Notes: generated by a model from the letters alone, not told the origin. DNA of 64,000 nt from an uncultured SAR86 cluster bacterium (GCA_902635045.1 CACPMT010000002.1:175993-239992); one strand, 5' to 3'; shown: positions 31,817 to 41,850, counted from the first letter of the stretch. Numbers and translations: made by a program.

Positions 31817-33070
31817 TTATAAAAATAGTTTAACTATCTCCTCCATTTTAACTGATCTAGACGCCTTAAAGAGAATTACCGAATCTTTATTAATAAACAT
31901 TTCTAGATTTTTAAAAATTGATTTTGAATTTACAATTTTAAAATTTTTAGCCTTAATATTTGAATCTAAATTGAGAGCTATAACTTGATCAAATGTTTTT
32001 AAAGCATCTTTTATAACTTGATCTTCAAAATATTGAGATTGGTCTCCAAGTTCATTCATTTTTCCCATTACGCAGATTTTATTTTTATAAGACATTGTTC
32101 TTATTTTTTGGAAAGCAGCGCGAAAAGAATCGGGATTTGCATTGTAAGTATCATCTATCAAATTAACTTTATTTTTTCCAATCAGTAATTTTTGTCTACC
32201 AGGGACGGTTGATTTTTTTTCAAGATCTTCAATGTTTTGTTTTGAAGAATGATATTTTTTTTTAATTTTATCTGGCAGACAAGAAATTACAGCCTCAGCC
32301 ATCTCAAAGTTTTGATCGAAACTTTGGGTTTCTTTAATTCCTAAAAATATTTTTTTTCTTTTTTTTGCTTTTTCTTTTGCTTTTTCTAAATATTCATCTT
32401 TAGCCCTTATCAGGCACGTTCCCTTTGATGAAACAAAACTAAAAAGGTCTGTTTTTTCTTCGAAAACACCATCTATACTTTTCAATCCTTCTAAATGAGA
32501 AATGCCAATATTTGTGATAACTCCTATATTGGGTTTTAAAAAAGATGCCAATTCTTTTATCTCTCCTACGGCATTGGTGCCAATCTCAAAAATAGCTAAT
32601 TCGTGATTATTTTTTAGACCGAGCAAAGATAAATATAAACCTAATTTATTGTTCCAGTTTCCTGGAGATTTAAATACACAATCTTTCTTTTCATATAATC
32701 CATGAATTATTTGAAAAAGAATTTCCTTAGTCGAAGTCTTACCATTGCTTCCTGTGATGGCAATAATATGTTTCTTAAATTTTGACCTTTGAAAATTAGC
32801 TAATTTCTCCAGAAATAAAAAACTATTTTCAGTTTTGATGTATGTTTTTCCAGTTAAGTCTTTTTCAGAAATTACACAACTAGCCCCCTTATCAAAAGCT
32901 TCATTGATAAAATCATGTCCATCGTAATTTGACCCGCCTAATGCTAAAAAAATATCCCCTTTTGATATGGCTCTGGTATCGGTTGAAATATTTTTAAAAA
33001 AAGTATCGTTTCCAATTAAGTTAGATTCGCCGATTTTTGAGACATTGCTTAATTTATGTTCTATTAACAA
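31817..33070 (-). CDS. murF: UDP-MurNAc-tripeptide--D-Ala-D-Ala ligase MurF
   Basis: [40 protein letters not shown]. Confidence 0.95.
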   Translation of the reverse strand: MLIEHKLSNVSKIGESNLIGNDTFFKNISTDTRAISKGDIFLALGGSNYDGHDFINEAFDKGASCVISEKDLTGKTYIKTENSFLFLEKLANFQRSKFKKHIIAITGSNGKTSTKEILFQIIHGLYEKKDCVFKSPGNWNNKLGLYLSLLGLKNNHELAIFEIGTNAVGEIKELASFLKPNIGVITNIGISHLEGLKSIDGVFEEKTDLFSFVSSKGTCLIRAKDEYLEKAKEKAKKRKKIFLGIKETQSFDQNFEMAEAVISCLPDKIKKKYHSSKQNIEDLEKKSTVPGRQKLLIGKNKVNLIDDTYNANPDSFRAAFQKIRTMSYKNKICVMGKMNELGDQSQYFEDQVIKDALKTFDQVIALNLDSNIKAKNFKIVNSKSIFKNLEMFINKDSVILFKASRSVKMEEIVKLFL

Positions 33071-34489
33071 TTAAATAAAGCTCCTAACTATTTCATAGTC
33101 GTTACTATAAATAGTTTTTCTTTTGATTTCTTGATTAGACTCATGTCCCTTTCCTGCAAGCAACAATACTGATTCTTCCTTTTCTTCCTTTAGAAGTTTT
33201 AGACCATATTTAATGGCTTTTGTTCGATCAGTAATTATTTTTACTTTTTTAATATTTTTTATTCCCTCAGATATATGCATAACAATCTGATTTGGATTTT
33301 CAAACCTTGGATTATCATTTGTTAAAATAATTTTATCTGCCAATGAATCGGCAACCGACCCCATCAAAACTCTTTTGCCCTGATCTCGATCTCCTCCGCA
33401 ACCGAATAAACATATTAAGTTTCCTTGATATTTATTTTTTAAGGATTGAAGAACTTTTTCCAGTGCATCAGGAGTATGTGCGTAGTCAATATAGCAATCT
33501 TTATTTAAAGCAACATTAATTTTTTCCAGTCTACCTGGTAAATCTTTAATCTTCTCTAAATTTAGTTTGCTTAAATTAATTTTATTTGAAGAAAGGCAGA
33601 AAAGTCCTAAAGCAGCGGCAATATTTAACATTTTATGGTCTGCAAAAATTTGATTTGGGATTTCTAAATTGCCCCACGGTGAATTAATGACTTTTTTACC
33701 TTTATTCTTATCTATAAAAATATCTGATTTGTTATCTTCCATCGATATTGATAAGAATTCTTTGTTTTTTAGAAGTATTCTTTTACCAACTTTTGAATCT
33801 GCGTTTATAACCCCCCCTTTAAATTTATTATCTGCAAAAAAAGATTCTTTTACTTTTTCATATTCTTTCATCGATGAATGATAATCGAGATGATCTCTTG
33901 AAAAACTTGTTAAGCATCCATAATCAAAACTTATTCCTTCTACTCTTTTTTGTTTTATTCCATGAGAAGAAACTTCAAATATGGCAGCCTCTTTTTTATT
34001 CAGCAAAAAGTTATTTAGAATTTTATTTAAGCTAAAAATATCTGGGGTAGTTAATTTTGAAATGCAAATTCCAGGATTTTTTAAATTAACATTAGAAATT
34101 AACCCACTACTCATTTTGATTTGATTAAATAATTGAAATAAATAATAAGAAACAGATGATTTCCCATTAGTTCCAGTTATTCCAAAAACTGTAATTTTTT
34201 TTGAAGGGTTTTCGTAAATTTTGTTACTTAATAGTCCAAGCTTTTTTTCTAAGTTTTTAACAAAAATAATCTTTTTAGGTAAATTTTCAATCGAAAGGTT
34301 ATTAGTCAACACAAAACTAGCTCCATTTTTTAGAGCTTCCTGACAATATTTTTTTTGAAGGGAAACGTCTTTTGCTATAGAAATATATAAGTCCCCCTTA
34401 GATATCTCTTGAGAGTTTAAAGCTACTGAGTTTAACTTATCATCAGAAACTTTTCCTAAATAATCAGGCAATAATTCTTTTAATTTCAT
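33071..34489 (-). CDS. murE: UDP-MurNAc-tripeptide synthetase MurE
   Basis: ITGTNGKSSVSYYL, EVSSHGIKQKRVEGISFD, DYAHTPDALEKVL, TNDNPRFENP. Confidence 0.96.
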   Translation of the reverse strand: MKLKELLPDYLGKVSDDKLNSVALNSQEISKGDLYISIAKDVSLQKKYCQEALKNGASFVLTNNLSIENLPKKIIFVKNLEKKLGLLSNKIYENPSKKITVFGITGTNGKSSVSYYLFQLFNQIKMSSGLISNVNLKNPGICISKLTTPDIFSLNKILNNFLLNKKEAAIFEVSSHGIKQKRVEGISFDYGCLTSFSRDHLDYHSSMKEYEKVKESFFADNKFKGGVINADSKVGKRILLKNKEFLSISMEDNKSDIFIDKNKGKKVINSPWGNLEIPNQIFADHKMLNIAAALGLFCLSSNKINLSKLNLEKIKDLPGRLEKINVALNKDCYIDYAHTPDALEKVLQSLKNKYQGNLICLFGCGGDRDQGKRVLMGSVADSLADKIILTNDNPRFENPNQIVMHISEGIKNIKKVKIITDRTKAIKYGLKLLKEEKEESVLLLAGKGHESNQEIKRKTIYSNDYEIVRSFI

Positions 34490-36117
34490 TAGAGGGTATT
34501 TTGTATACTTTTTATTATTTTTGAAAATACAGGCGCTGCAACTTGGCCTCCGCCTTCCCCATTTTCTTTTGCGTCTCTAACTAAAATACCCAAAACATAA
34601 TCTTGATCATCTAACTCGGCCATTCCAATAAAACTTGCGTTAAAAGATTTTTCATTATATCCCTCATTGGTTAACCTTTTTGTGGTTCCAGTTTTGCCGA
34701 TAATTCTAGTATTCTTTACTAAAGCATTTCTCCCTGTACCATTATTCACAGCTTCAGAAAGCATAATTTTTATTTCCTCAGCAATTTCTGATGAAATTAT
34801 TTCATTTTCATTCCCGTTATAAGATCCAGAAATTAAATTTAATCCTTGGAATTGCCCATTTGAAAACAAAGCAGTATAAGCTCCTACTAATTGAATTAAA
34901 GTAACTTGAAGTCCATAGCCATAGCATAAACTTACCTTTTCTCTTGCTGACAAGTCTGCACTCGAAGGCAAATAACCCTCTCTATTTGAAATAAAAATTT
35001 CATTTATATATTTTCCAAAACCCCATTTGTAAAAATTCTTTATTATTTCTTCTGAATTTGATTTGTCACAAAGTTTAACCATAGCAACATTACTCGATTT
35101 AGAAATAACATCAGACAAATTTAGGGTTCCATAATCTTTAAAATCACTGGTCAAAAAACCCTCATACTCAATAAATCCTGGAGAAGTTTTAATTATTATA
35201 TCTTTGTAAATAACATCTTCTTGAAGCAACCCTGCTATAGCAAGTGGTTTTACTGTAGAACCAGGTTCAAATAAATCTGTAGCTGATCTATTTGCTAAAA
35301 GATTTGGATTCATACCTCTTCTATCGTTCGGATTGAAACTAGGATAATTAGCCATTGCTAAAATATCCTTAGATTTCAAATCCACCAAGATTGCCGATGC
35401 GGATGAAGCTTTATAATAATCAAAAGCCTTTTTTAATTCTTGGTATACAAGATATTGAAGTTTTGCATCCAATGTTGTTTGAATATCCTGCCCATGATTT
35501 GGTGGAATTATTTGAGTTTCAATAATTTCTCCTTTATTTGTCCTAACATATTTTTTAAAACCATCTTTACCAGATAATTTTTTATTTACCGATAACTCAA
35601 TACCCTCTTGTCCATTATTTTCGAAGTTTGTAAGTCCTATAACCTGAGATAGGATTTCTCCTTCTGGATAGCTTCTTTTATATTTATAAATACTTGTAAT
35701 TCCAGGAATTTTTTCTTCTTTGAGTTTATTGAGTTCATCTTGGGAAGCATTATGATTCAAAACTATATATTTCCTTTTTTTATTAGAAAGCTTATTTTTA
35801 AGATTTTTTGAATCAATATCTAAAATTTTTGATATTAAAGAAATATGAGATGGATCAAAGGAAAAATCATTTACTTGTATTCCTACTTCATAAGCGGGGA
35901 TGTCTTCTGCTAGAATTTGGAAATTTCTATCAAGTATTTTGCCTCGTCTTGATAAAAGTTTTAATGTCCTTTCTGAACTAGCCTTTGATTTATTAAGGGC
36001 AGTCTCAAATTCATATTTTTGTAAAAAATAAAATCTTACTGGTAATGAAATCAACAAGCAAAATATAAAGAACCAAACTATTAATTCTCTATACTTGCTT
36101 GTAAGTTCAAAATTCAA
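34489..36117 (-). CDS. ftsI: Peptidoglycan D,D-transpeptidase FtsI (PBP3)
   Basis: FEPGSTVKPLAIAG (SxxK), SSN motif, KTGTTKRL (KTG). Confidence 0.96.
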   Translation of the reverse strand: MNFELTSKYRELIVWFFIFCLLISLPVRFYFLQKYEFETALNKSKASSERTLKLLSRRGKILDRNFQILAEDIPAYEVGIQVNDFSFDPSHISLISKILDIDSKNLKNKLSNKKRKYIVLNHNASQDELNKLKEEKIPGITSIYKYKRSYPEGEILSQVIGLTNFENNGQEGIELSVNKKLSGKDGFKKYVRTNKGEIIETQIIPPNHGQDIQTTLDAKLQYLVYQELKKAFDYYKASSASAILVDLKSKDILAMANYPSFNPNDRRGMNPNLLANRSATDLFEPGSTVKPLAIAGLLQEDVIYKDIIIKTSPGFIEYEGFLTSDFKDYGTLNLSDVISKSSNVAMVKLCDKSNSEEIIKNFYKWGFGKYINEIFISNREGYLPSSADLSAREKVSLCYGYGLQVTLIQLVGAYTALFSNGQFQGLNLISGSYNGNENEIISSEIAEEIKIMLSEAVNNGTGRNALVKNTRIIGKTGTTKRLTNEGYNEKSFNASFIGMAELDDQDYVLGILVRDAKENGEGGGQVAAPVFSKIIKSIQNTL

Positions 36118-36118
36118 A

Positions 36119-37240
36119 CTAGTCTATTTGACGTTTAACAAATGAAGGCACATCAAGATAATCTAATGAAGCCTCTGTTTCAATTTCCTGCAGATCATTG
36201 ATAGGCTTGACCGAGTTTATTGATGAGACTGAGGAATCTCTTATTCCCATTGCATCTGAACCAAAACTTGATTTTTTCTTTCCATCTCCAAGACCAGTAG
36301 CTACGATTGTAACTTTGAGATCGTCTTTATTCATTGTTTTGTCAATTGCAACTCCATGAATTATTTGAACTCCTTCCGCAGCAAATTCGTTAACTTGCTC
36401 AAGAATTTTTTCTATTTCTCCAATAGTTACCTTTTCTCCTCCAGTCATATTTACTAATATACCTTTGGCGTTTTGCAAACTGATGTCTTCAAGTAAAGGG
36501 CTTCCAATAGCATCCGTAGTAGCATCCAAAGCTCTACTATGTCCAGAAGCAATACCAGTCCCCATCATTGCAGTGCCTTGTTCAGACATTACAGTTTTGA
36601 CGTCCTGAAAATCAACATTAACGGTCCCAACGCTTGTGATAATATCTGAAATTCCTCTGACAGCTCCTAATAAAACGTCATTTCCATGGGCAAAAGCTTC
36701 AGTAAAATCACAGTCCCCTCCAAAAACCTCAGTTAATTTTTGATTAGGGATAGTAATTAGAGAGTCAACTTCAGACCTAAGCGCCTCAATACCTTTTTCA
36801 GCAATTTCGTCTTTTCTTTCTAGTTTTAATGGCTTTGTGACAACAGCTACAGTTAAAGCTCCAATAGATTTTGCTACTTGTGCGACAATAGGAGATGCTC
36901 CTGTTCCTGTCCCTTTTCCCATTCCTGCAGCAATAAATACCATATCAGAACCTTCTAAAAGAGCTTCTAAACGATCGTAATCATCTAAAGCAGTTTCTCT
37001 TCCAACTTCTGGTTTTGCTCCTGCTCCTTGGCCGCTATTAGTGAGTTCGCCCAACATATGCTTAACGTCGGCCTTACTTTTTTCTAAAGCTTGGCTATCG
37101 GTATTTATTGCAAGTGTTTCCACTCCTTCTAGTCCACTTTTAACCATGTGATCAACAGCGTTACCGCCACAACCTCCTACTCCAACTACTCTAATTAGAG
37201 CGCCTGGTTTCCCAGTTTTTTCAATTACTTTCCAGTTCAT
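36119..37240 (-). CDS. ftsZ: Cell division protein FtsZ
   Basis: IRVVGVGGCGGNAVDHM, GMGKGTGTGASPIVA, C-terminal YLDVPSFVKRQ. Confidence 0.99.
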   Translation of the reverse strand: MNWKVIEKTGKPGALIRVVGVGGCGGNAVDHMVKSGLEGVETLAINTDSQALEKSKADVKHMLGELTNSGQGAGAKPEVGRETALDDYDRLEALLEGSDMVFIAAGMGKGTGTGASPIVAQVAKSIGALTVAVVTKPLKLERKDEIAEKGIEALRSEVDSLITIPNQKLTEVFGGDCDFTEAFAHGNDVLLGAVRGISDIITSVGTVNVDFQDVKTVMSEQGTAMMGTGIASGHSRALDATTDAIGSPLLEDISLQNAKGILVNMTGGEKVTIGEIEKILEQVNEFAAEGVQIIHGVAIDKTMNKDDLKVTIVATGLGDGKKKSSFGSDAMGIRDSSVSSINSVKPINDLQEIETEASLDYLDVPSFVKRQID

Positions 37241-37258
37241 AGTTGCCTCCTATAAAAT

Positions 37259-38488
37259 TTAAAAGTTATTTTGAATCCATTTAAATGCCTGATTTACTAA
37301 ACCTTTATTTCTAGTAAATGCAAAATCTAGATAATCTTCTTCACTTTCTTTTTGTCCATATAAAACTAATCCAACTGAAGTAGAGTAAATTGGATTTTTT
37401 AGTATGTCTGTTAGTCCTATTAATCCGCTTGGCTGCCCGACCCTGACAGGAATTTGAAATATTTCTTCTCCCAATTGAGATATTCCTTCGATTTTCGATG
37501 CTCCTCCTGTTAATACAATTCCAGCTGGCAATACTTGTGAAAAATCGCTTATTCCAAGTCTTTGTTTTATAAAATTAAAAATCTCAGCATATCGATGTTC
37601 AATAACATCGGATAAAGCTTGCCTAGAAAAAACTTTATCTGTTCTACCATTAATTGAAGGAGAAGATATTTGCTCACCTTCCCTGGTAAGAGCGCTAAAT
37701 GCACAACCATACTTTTTCTTTAATTCTTCTGCTTGATTTGTTGGAGTTTGAATAGCTCTAGCAATATCATTTGTAACATGGTCTCCACCCACAGGAATAT
37801 TTACAGTATGACTGATAGATCCATCCATGAAAATTGCGACATCTGAGGTCCCTCCTCCAAGATCAATTAGACATACTCCTAATTTCTTTTCATCCTCGGT
37901 AAGAACAGAATAACTTGATGCCAGCTGCTCTAAAATATAATTTTCAACAGATATTCCGCACGCTTTCATACAAGAATCAATATTTTCTGCAGCATTTTTA
38001 CTACAGGTAACAAGATGAACTTTTGCCTCTAGTCTTACTCCAGCCATTCCCAAAGGTTCTTTTATTCCACTTTGCTGATCAATCAAAAAGTCTCTAGGCA
38101 GAATGTGTAACATTTTATGTCCTTCCGAAATACTTTGCGCGCCCGCCGAATTGATTACTTTATCTACATCGCTAGCCTTGACCTTTCTATCTCTAATTTG
38201 AACGGCGCCTTCTGAATTTAAACCACAAGAACTTCCTCCTGATATACCGACATATGCTTTATTAACTGCAATTCCTGACATCATCTCTGCTCGCTCAGTA
38301 GCCTGTCTTATTGCATTTACTGTGGAATCAATATCGACTACTACGCCGTCTCTCAGACCTTTAGAAGGATGAGAACCAAGACCAATGACATTTATTCCAT
38401 CGGGCGAAGACTCTGCGATAAGGCATACTACTTTTGAAGTTCCTATATCAATTCCAATTTTTATATTTTGATAATTATTAGCAGCCAT
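37259..38488 (-). CDS. ftsA: Cell division protein FtsA
   Basis: KIGIDIGTSKVVCLIAE, CLIDLGGGTSDVAIF, VLTGGASKIEGI. Confidence 0.97.
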   Translation of the reverse strand: MAANNYQNIKIGIDIGTSKVVCLIAESSPDGINVIGLGSHPSKGLRDGVVVDIDSTVNAIRQATERAEMMSGIAVNKAYVGISGGSSCGLNSEGAVQIRDRKVKASDVDKVINSAGAQSISEGHKMLHILPRDFLIDQQSGIKEPLGMAGVRLEAKVHLVTCSKNAAENIDSCMKACGISVENYILEQLASSYSVLTEDEKKLGVCLIDLGGGTSDVAIFMDGSISHTVNIPVGGDHVTNDIARAIQTPTNQAEELKKKYGCAFSALTREGEQISSPSINGRTDKVFSRQALSDVIEHRYAEIFNFIKQRLGISDFSQVLPAGIVLTGGASKIEGISQLGEEIFQIPVRVGQPSGLIGLTDILKNPIYSTSVGLVLYGQKESEEDYLDFAFTRNKGLVNQAFKWIQNNF

Positions 38489-38982
38489 TAGAAATAGTTA
38501 ATTGCAATCTTAGTTTTATATCTAAGATCTATGGATTGAAAATTATTTATTAATTTTTTTGATTCTTTTGAAATTAAAAATAAATTGAGACGATAAAGTT
38601 GATCTACCAATTTATGTTGCTGAAATCTTATCTCTTGACCTCCCTTTAGAAATACTTTTATATTTCCTGATCTAGTTTGGCTAATAGACTTAATTACCAA
38701 ATTATGAAAAAGAATTTCTTTTTGTATGCGATAAAAATTATCTATCAACTCAAGCCTATCTTTCTCTTGTCCAGAAAGATTAATCAAATCTGAATTTTCA
38801 TAACCTTCCATATCAAAAGATTTTCCATTTTGAGAAAGACAAGATATTTCATTCCAAATGAAGTGACAATTTTTTGATTTAGTTTCATTGTCTTTGGAAT
38901 AAGCGGAAAAGGCAAAAACCAAAAAAAACAAAGCTATTATTGTATTAGTTTTCATTTTTCTCTTTAAAAATAATTTTTTCAA
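38488..38982 (-). CDS. ftsQ: Minimal FtsQ-like protein (beta domain only, no POTRA)
   Basis: 164 aa, immediately upstream of ftsA; N-terminal signal/TM; NGKSFDM, LINLSGQE..., NIKVFLKGGQEIRF, C-terminal IDLRYKTKIAINY resembles the FtsQ C-terminal VDLRY..G..V.W; a start at 38955 is also possible. Confidence 0.65.
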   Translation of the reverse strand: MKKLFLKRKMKTNTIIALFFLVFAFSAYSKDNETKSKNCHFIWNEISCLSQNGKSFDMEGYENSDLINLSGQEKDRLELIDNFYRIQKEILFHNLVIKSISQTRSGNIKVFLKGGQEIRFQQHKLVDQLYRLNLFLISKESKKLINNFQSIDLRYKTKIAINYF

Positions 38983-39235
38983 TTTTTCTTGGCTTGATCA
39001 TTGCAAGATTTATTTGCGAGTTTTTATTAGCTTCCATAAAAGATTTTTTATACAAAAGTTTATTGTTCAATTCTATGAATTTAGACTCTAAAACTAATTT
39101 CTTTGATTTTTCATTATCAAGACTTGAATTCAATGTTCTAAACTCATTTACGTTATATATTTTTACAATAGATAAAAAAGAGATCGCTACTCCGAAAGAG
39201 GCAATTAAGAAATATTTGTTTACCAAACTAACCAC
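38945..39235 (-). CDS. ftsL: Cell division protein FtsL
   Basis: Small single-TM coiled-coil protein between rsmH and ftsQ. Confidence 0.8.
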   Translation of the reverse strand: MVSLVNKYFLIASFGVAISFLSIVKIYNVNEFRTLNSSLDNEKSKKLVLESKFIELNNKLLYKKSFMEANKNSQINLAMIKPRKIEKIIFKEKNEN

Positions 39236-40106
39236 TAATTTTTTCTCCTACTCTAAGGATTGCGCTTCTTGATCTAGAATTGAGGTTTATCTCGTCTAGT
39301 GAAGGCTTAATTATTTTTCCGATAATTTTTATAGCATTTGTATTTTCTTGATTTTCAAGTCTTCCTTTTAAGAAATTTTTAACAATTCTGTCTTCCATTG
39401 AGTGAAAGGATATGACAACTAATCTCCCCTTGTCTTGCAAAAGATCTATGGAAGCATGTAAAGCTTTCTTAATTTCATCAAATTCATTATTGATGAATAT
39501 TCTTATTGCTCTAAAAATATTTGTAGCGGGATGCTTTTTTGATTTTCTATATTTTTTTCCAACATAAGTTACCTCAGCCAGTTCTCCAGTTGATTCTATG
39601 AGTTTGTTTCTTCTTTTTTCTACAATTCTCTTTGCAAATAATCTAGACTTCCTTTCTTCTCCCAGGGAGTAAAAAATATCTGCTATCTCCTTTTCGTGTG
39701 CTTTGTTAATCCATTCAAACGCTGAAATCTTGTCATTTTGATCCATTCTCATATCTAGCTTTCCATTTTTTTGAAAACTAAATCCTCTAGAAGCATCATC
39801 TAATTGCAATGAAGAAACTCCAAGATCAAACAATATTCCATCAAACTTTCTGTTGGAAAAAAGTTCTCCAATTTTTGAAAATTTTGAATATTCAAAATGA
39901 AACCTTGGATCTTTGATCTTTTCGGCATACTTAATTACCCTTTGATCCTGATCTATTGATTCTAAGGTGCCTTCAGAATTTAACCGCTTAAGAATTTCTT
40001 TCGAATGGCCTCCTAATCCAAAAGTGCAGTCTAAATAAGCCCCAGATTTATTGAGAACAAGGGAATCGATGCTTTCATTTAACATCACAGGAGCATGAGA
40101 AAACAT
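39228..40106 (-). CDS. rsmH: 16S rRNA m4C1402 methyltransferase RsmH/MraW
   Basis: HAPVMLNESIDSL, YLDCTFGLGGHS, GILFDLGVSSLQLD, VVISFHSMEDRIVKNF. Confidence 0.98.
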   Translation of the reverse strand: MFSHAPVMLNESIDSLVLNKSGAYLDCTFGLGGHSKEILKRLNSEGTLESIDQDQRVIKYAEKIKDPRFHFEYSKFSKIGELFSNRKFDGILFDLGVSSLQLDDASRGFSFQKNGKLDMRMDQNDKISAFEWINKAHEKEIADIFYSLGEERKSRLFAKRIVEKRRNKLIESTGELAEVTYVGKKYRKSKKHPATNIFRAIRIFINNEFDEIKKALHASIDLLQDKGRLVVISFHSMEDRIVKNFLKGRLENQENTNAIKIIGKIIKPSLDEINLNSRSRSAILRVGEKISG

Positions 40107-40582
40107 TAGAATGGAATCCTCCTAACCTCTTCGGGAAGTTCAATGTCTATTCTTTCGCCTTTAATTTCCTTACCAAGTTCTTTAATTTTCCAGTTTTTTT
40201 CACTCCAGAGCTCAAACTTTTGCCCCATTCCAATTAAAATTACTTTTTGTTTTTCTCTAAGTTGAGCATACTCTCTCAATGTTTGCGGAAATAAAATATT
40301 CATTCTTTCAGAAACTTCAAAATCTATTTGATGAGCATTTCCTAAAAAATTCCACTGCAAAGCTCTTAACTGTGGATTTAATCCCGATAAATTTTCAAAA
40401 GATCTTGAAATTTCTTTCCATAAATTACCTGGATATATTAGTAATGAGGGATACTGAGGATCTCTTGTAACAATAAGAGAACCAGCGGCTAACTCTCTGA
40501 GTTGCTCTTTATATTTAGCAGGCATAGCAATTCTTCCCTTATTATCTAAAACAAGACTGCTCAAACCATAAATTCCAGCCAT
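40106..40582 (-). CDS. mraZ: Transcriptional regulator MraZ
   Basis: LDNKGRIAMPAKYKEQL (AbrB-like), second repeat RMNILFPQTLREYAQL. Confidence 0.95.
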   Translation of the reverse strand: MAGIYGLSSLVLDNKGRIAMPAKYKEQLRELAAGSLIVTRDPQYPSLLIYPGNLWKEISRSFENLSGLNPQLRALQWNFLGNAHQIDFEVSERMNILFPQTLREYAQLREKQKVILIGMGQKFELWSEKNWKIKELGKEIKGERIDIELPEEVRRIPF

Positions 40583-40590
40583 AAATTAGT

Positions 40591-40637
40591 CCCTTTTGTC
40601 ACACTATGGACTATTTTTACACACTTTTACACACTTT
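40591..40637 (-). promoter_or_regulatory. Phased MraZ-box-like repeats upstream of mraZ
   Basis: Minus strand taAAGTGTGtaaAAGTGTGtaaaaatagtccatAGTGTGacaaaaGGG; GTGTG cores at 40630-40634, 40620-40624 and 40600-40604 (10/20-bp phase), just upstream of the mraZ ATG. Confidence 0.65.
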
Positions 40638-40673
40638 AGAAGTGTTTAAGCAGGCTAAATTTAGCTTAATTGG

Positions 40674-41012
40674 AGAGCTGACCCATAAGCCGGGTTCTGT
40701 TTTAAGTAATCATTCATCTTGGATTTATGTCGCCACAAACCTCTAGCAACTTACCCAGATTCAATGCGGATCACATTAAAGAATCTCTATTTAGTCTTGC
40801 TCCAGACGGGGTTTACCTAGCTATACCTGTTTCCAGATATACGGTAAGCTCTTACCTTACCTTTTCACCCTTACCCAAGATTAGGCGGTTTATTTTCTGT
40901 TGCACTAGCCGTAGTAACTTTCGTTACTCCCAGGCGTTACCTGGCGTCTTATCCTTTGGAGCCCGGACTTTCCTCTGATGTAAAAAAATCAGCGATTACT
41001 CGGTCAGCTCGT
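40674..41012 (-). ncRNA. rnpB: RNase P RNA (bacterial type A); ends approximate
   Basis: Minus strand begins GAGCTGACCGAGTAATCGCTG and ends ..CAGAACCCGGCTTATGGGTCAGCTC, with paired GAGCTGACC/GGTCAGCTC ends; internal GGAAAGTCCGGGCTCC, CGTAACGAAAG-type elements. Confidence 0.93.
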
Positions 41013-41022
41013 CAACATTATA

Positions 41023-41832
41023 TTATTTTTCTTTAAAAGTGTCGTATATTTCTTTAGATGTTTTATTAGAGATTATTGAAGCAATTTTTGAAATTTTTCT
41101 TAAAGGCAATTCGCCTTTTAAACTTTTTACGAGGATCTCTAAATTAATATCATCAATGACTGCCTTTTCTTTTGTTCCTTCAATTAAAAAGACTATTTCA
41201 CCTTTTTCTAAATTCATGTCCTTATGCATTTGTTTTAAAAGAGATTTTAGTGTGCCAGTAAAGAATTTTTGGTGCAGTTTTGAAATGTCTTTTGCAAGGC
41301 AAACTCGCCTTTTTTCCCCAAAAATTTTTAAAGAAGCTTGTGCTAATTTTTTTATTCTTCTTGGTGATTCAAAAAGAACTAATGTTCTTTTCTCAAAAAG
41401 AAATTTTTCCAAGTAACTTTCTAGTTCATTTGATTTTCTTGGAGGAAAACCATCAAAAATAAATTTATTTATTTTTAGTCCAGAAGCCACTAAAGCTGAG
41501 ATAACTGAACTCGGACCTGGAATTGGGTTTACTTGTATTTTTTCTTCTTTCGCTCTTTTTACGATCTCGTAACCCGGATCAGATATCAAGGGAGTTCCTG
41601 CATCAGAAATTAAAGCTATGCATTTACCTTTTTTAAGATAAGAGATATATTTTTCCATAGTTTTTTGATTGGTAAATTCATGGAAAGATTTACATTTGGT
41701 TTTAATATTAAATTCTTTGAGCAATACTTTTGCTTTTCTAGTATCTTCACAAAGAATTAAATCTGACTCGTTGAGAGTTTCTATCCCTCTAAGTGAAAAA
41801 TCTCTTAAATTACCAATTGGTGTTGCAACCAA
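41023..41832 (-). CDS. rsmI: 16S rRNA 2'-O-methyltransferase RsmI (start probably further upstream)
   Basis: VATPIGNLRDFSLRGIETL, SDAGTPLISDPGYEIV, PGPSSVISAL; upstream in-frame SGTLYL supplies the expected N-terminus. Confidence 0.95.
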   Translation of the reverse strand: MVATPIGNLRDFSLRGIETLNESDLILCEDTRKAKVLLKEFNIKTKCKSFHEFTNQKTMEKYISYLKKGKCIALISDAGTPLISDPGYEIVKRAKEEKIQVNPIPGPSSVISALVASGLKINKFIFDGFPPRKSNELESYLEKFLFEKRTLVLFESPRRIKKLAQASLKIFGEKRRVCLAKDISKLHQKFFTGTLKSLLKQMHKDMNLEKGEIVFLIEGTKEKAVIDDINLEILVKSLKGELPLRKISKIASIISNKTSKEIYDTFKEK

Positions 41833-41850
41833 ATATAATGTTCCTGAAAA

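Noticed and set aside
40727-40978. 83-aa plus-strand ORF
   Set aside because: Lies entirely within the RNase P RNA on the opposite strand; coincidental ORF
41039-41416. 125-aa plus-strand ORF
   Set aside because: Antisense shadow of rsmI; no recognisable domain
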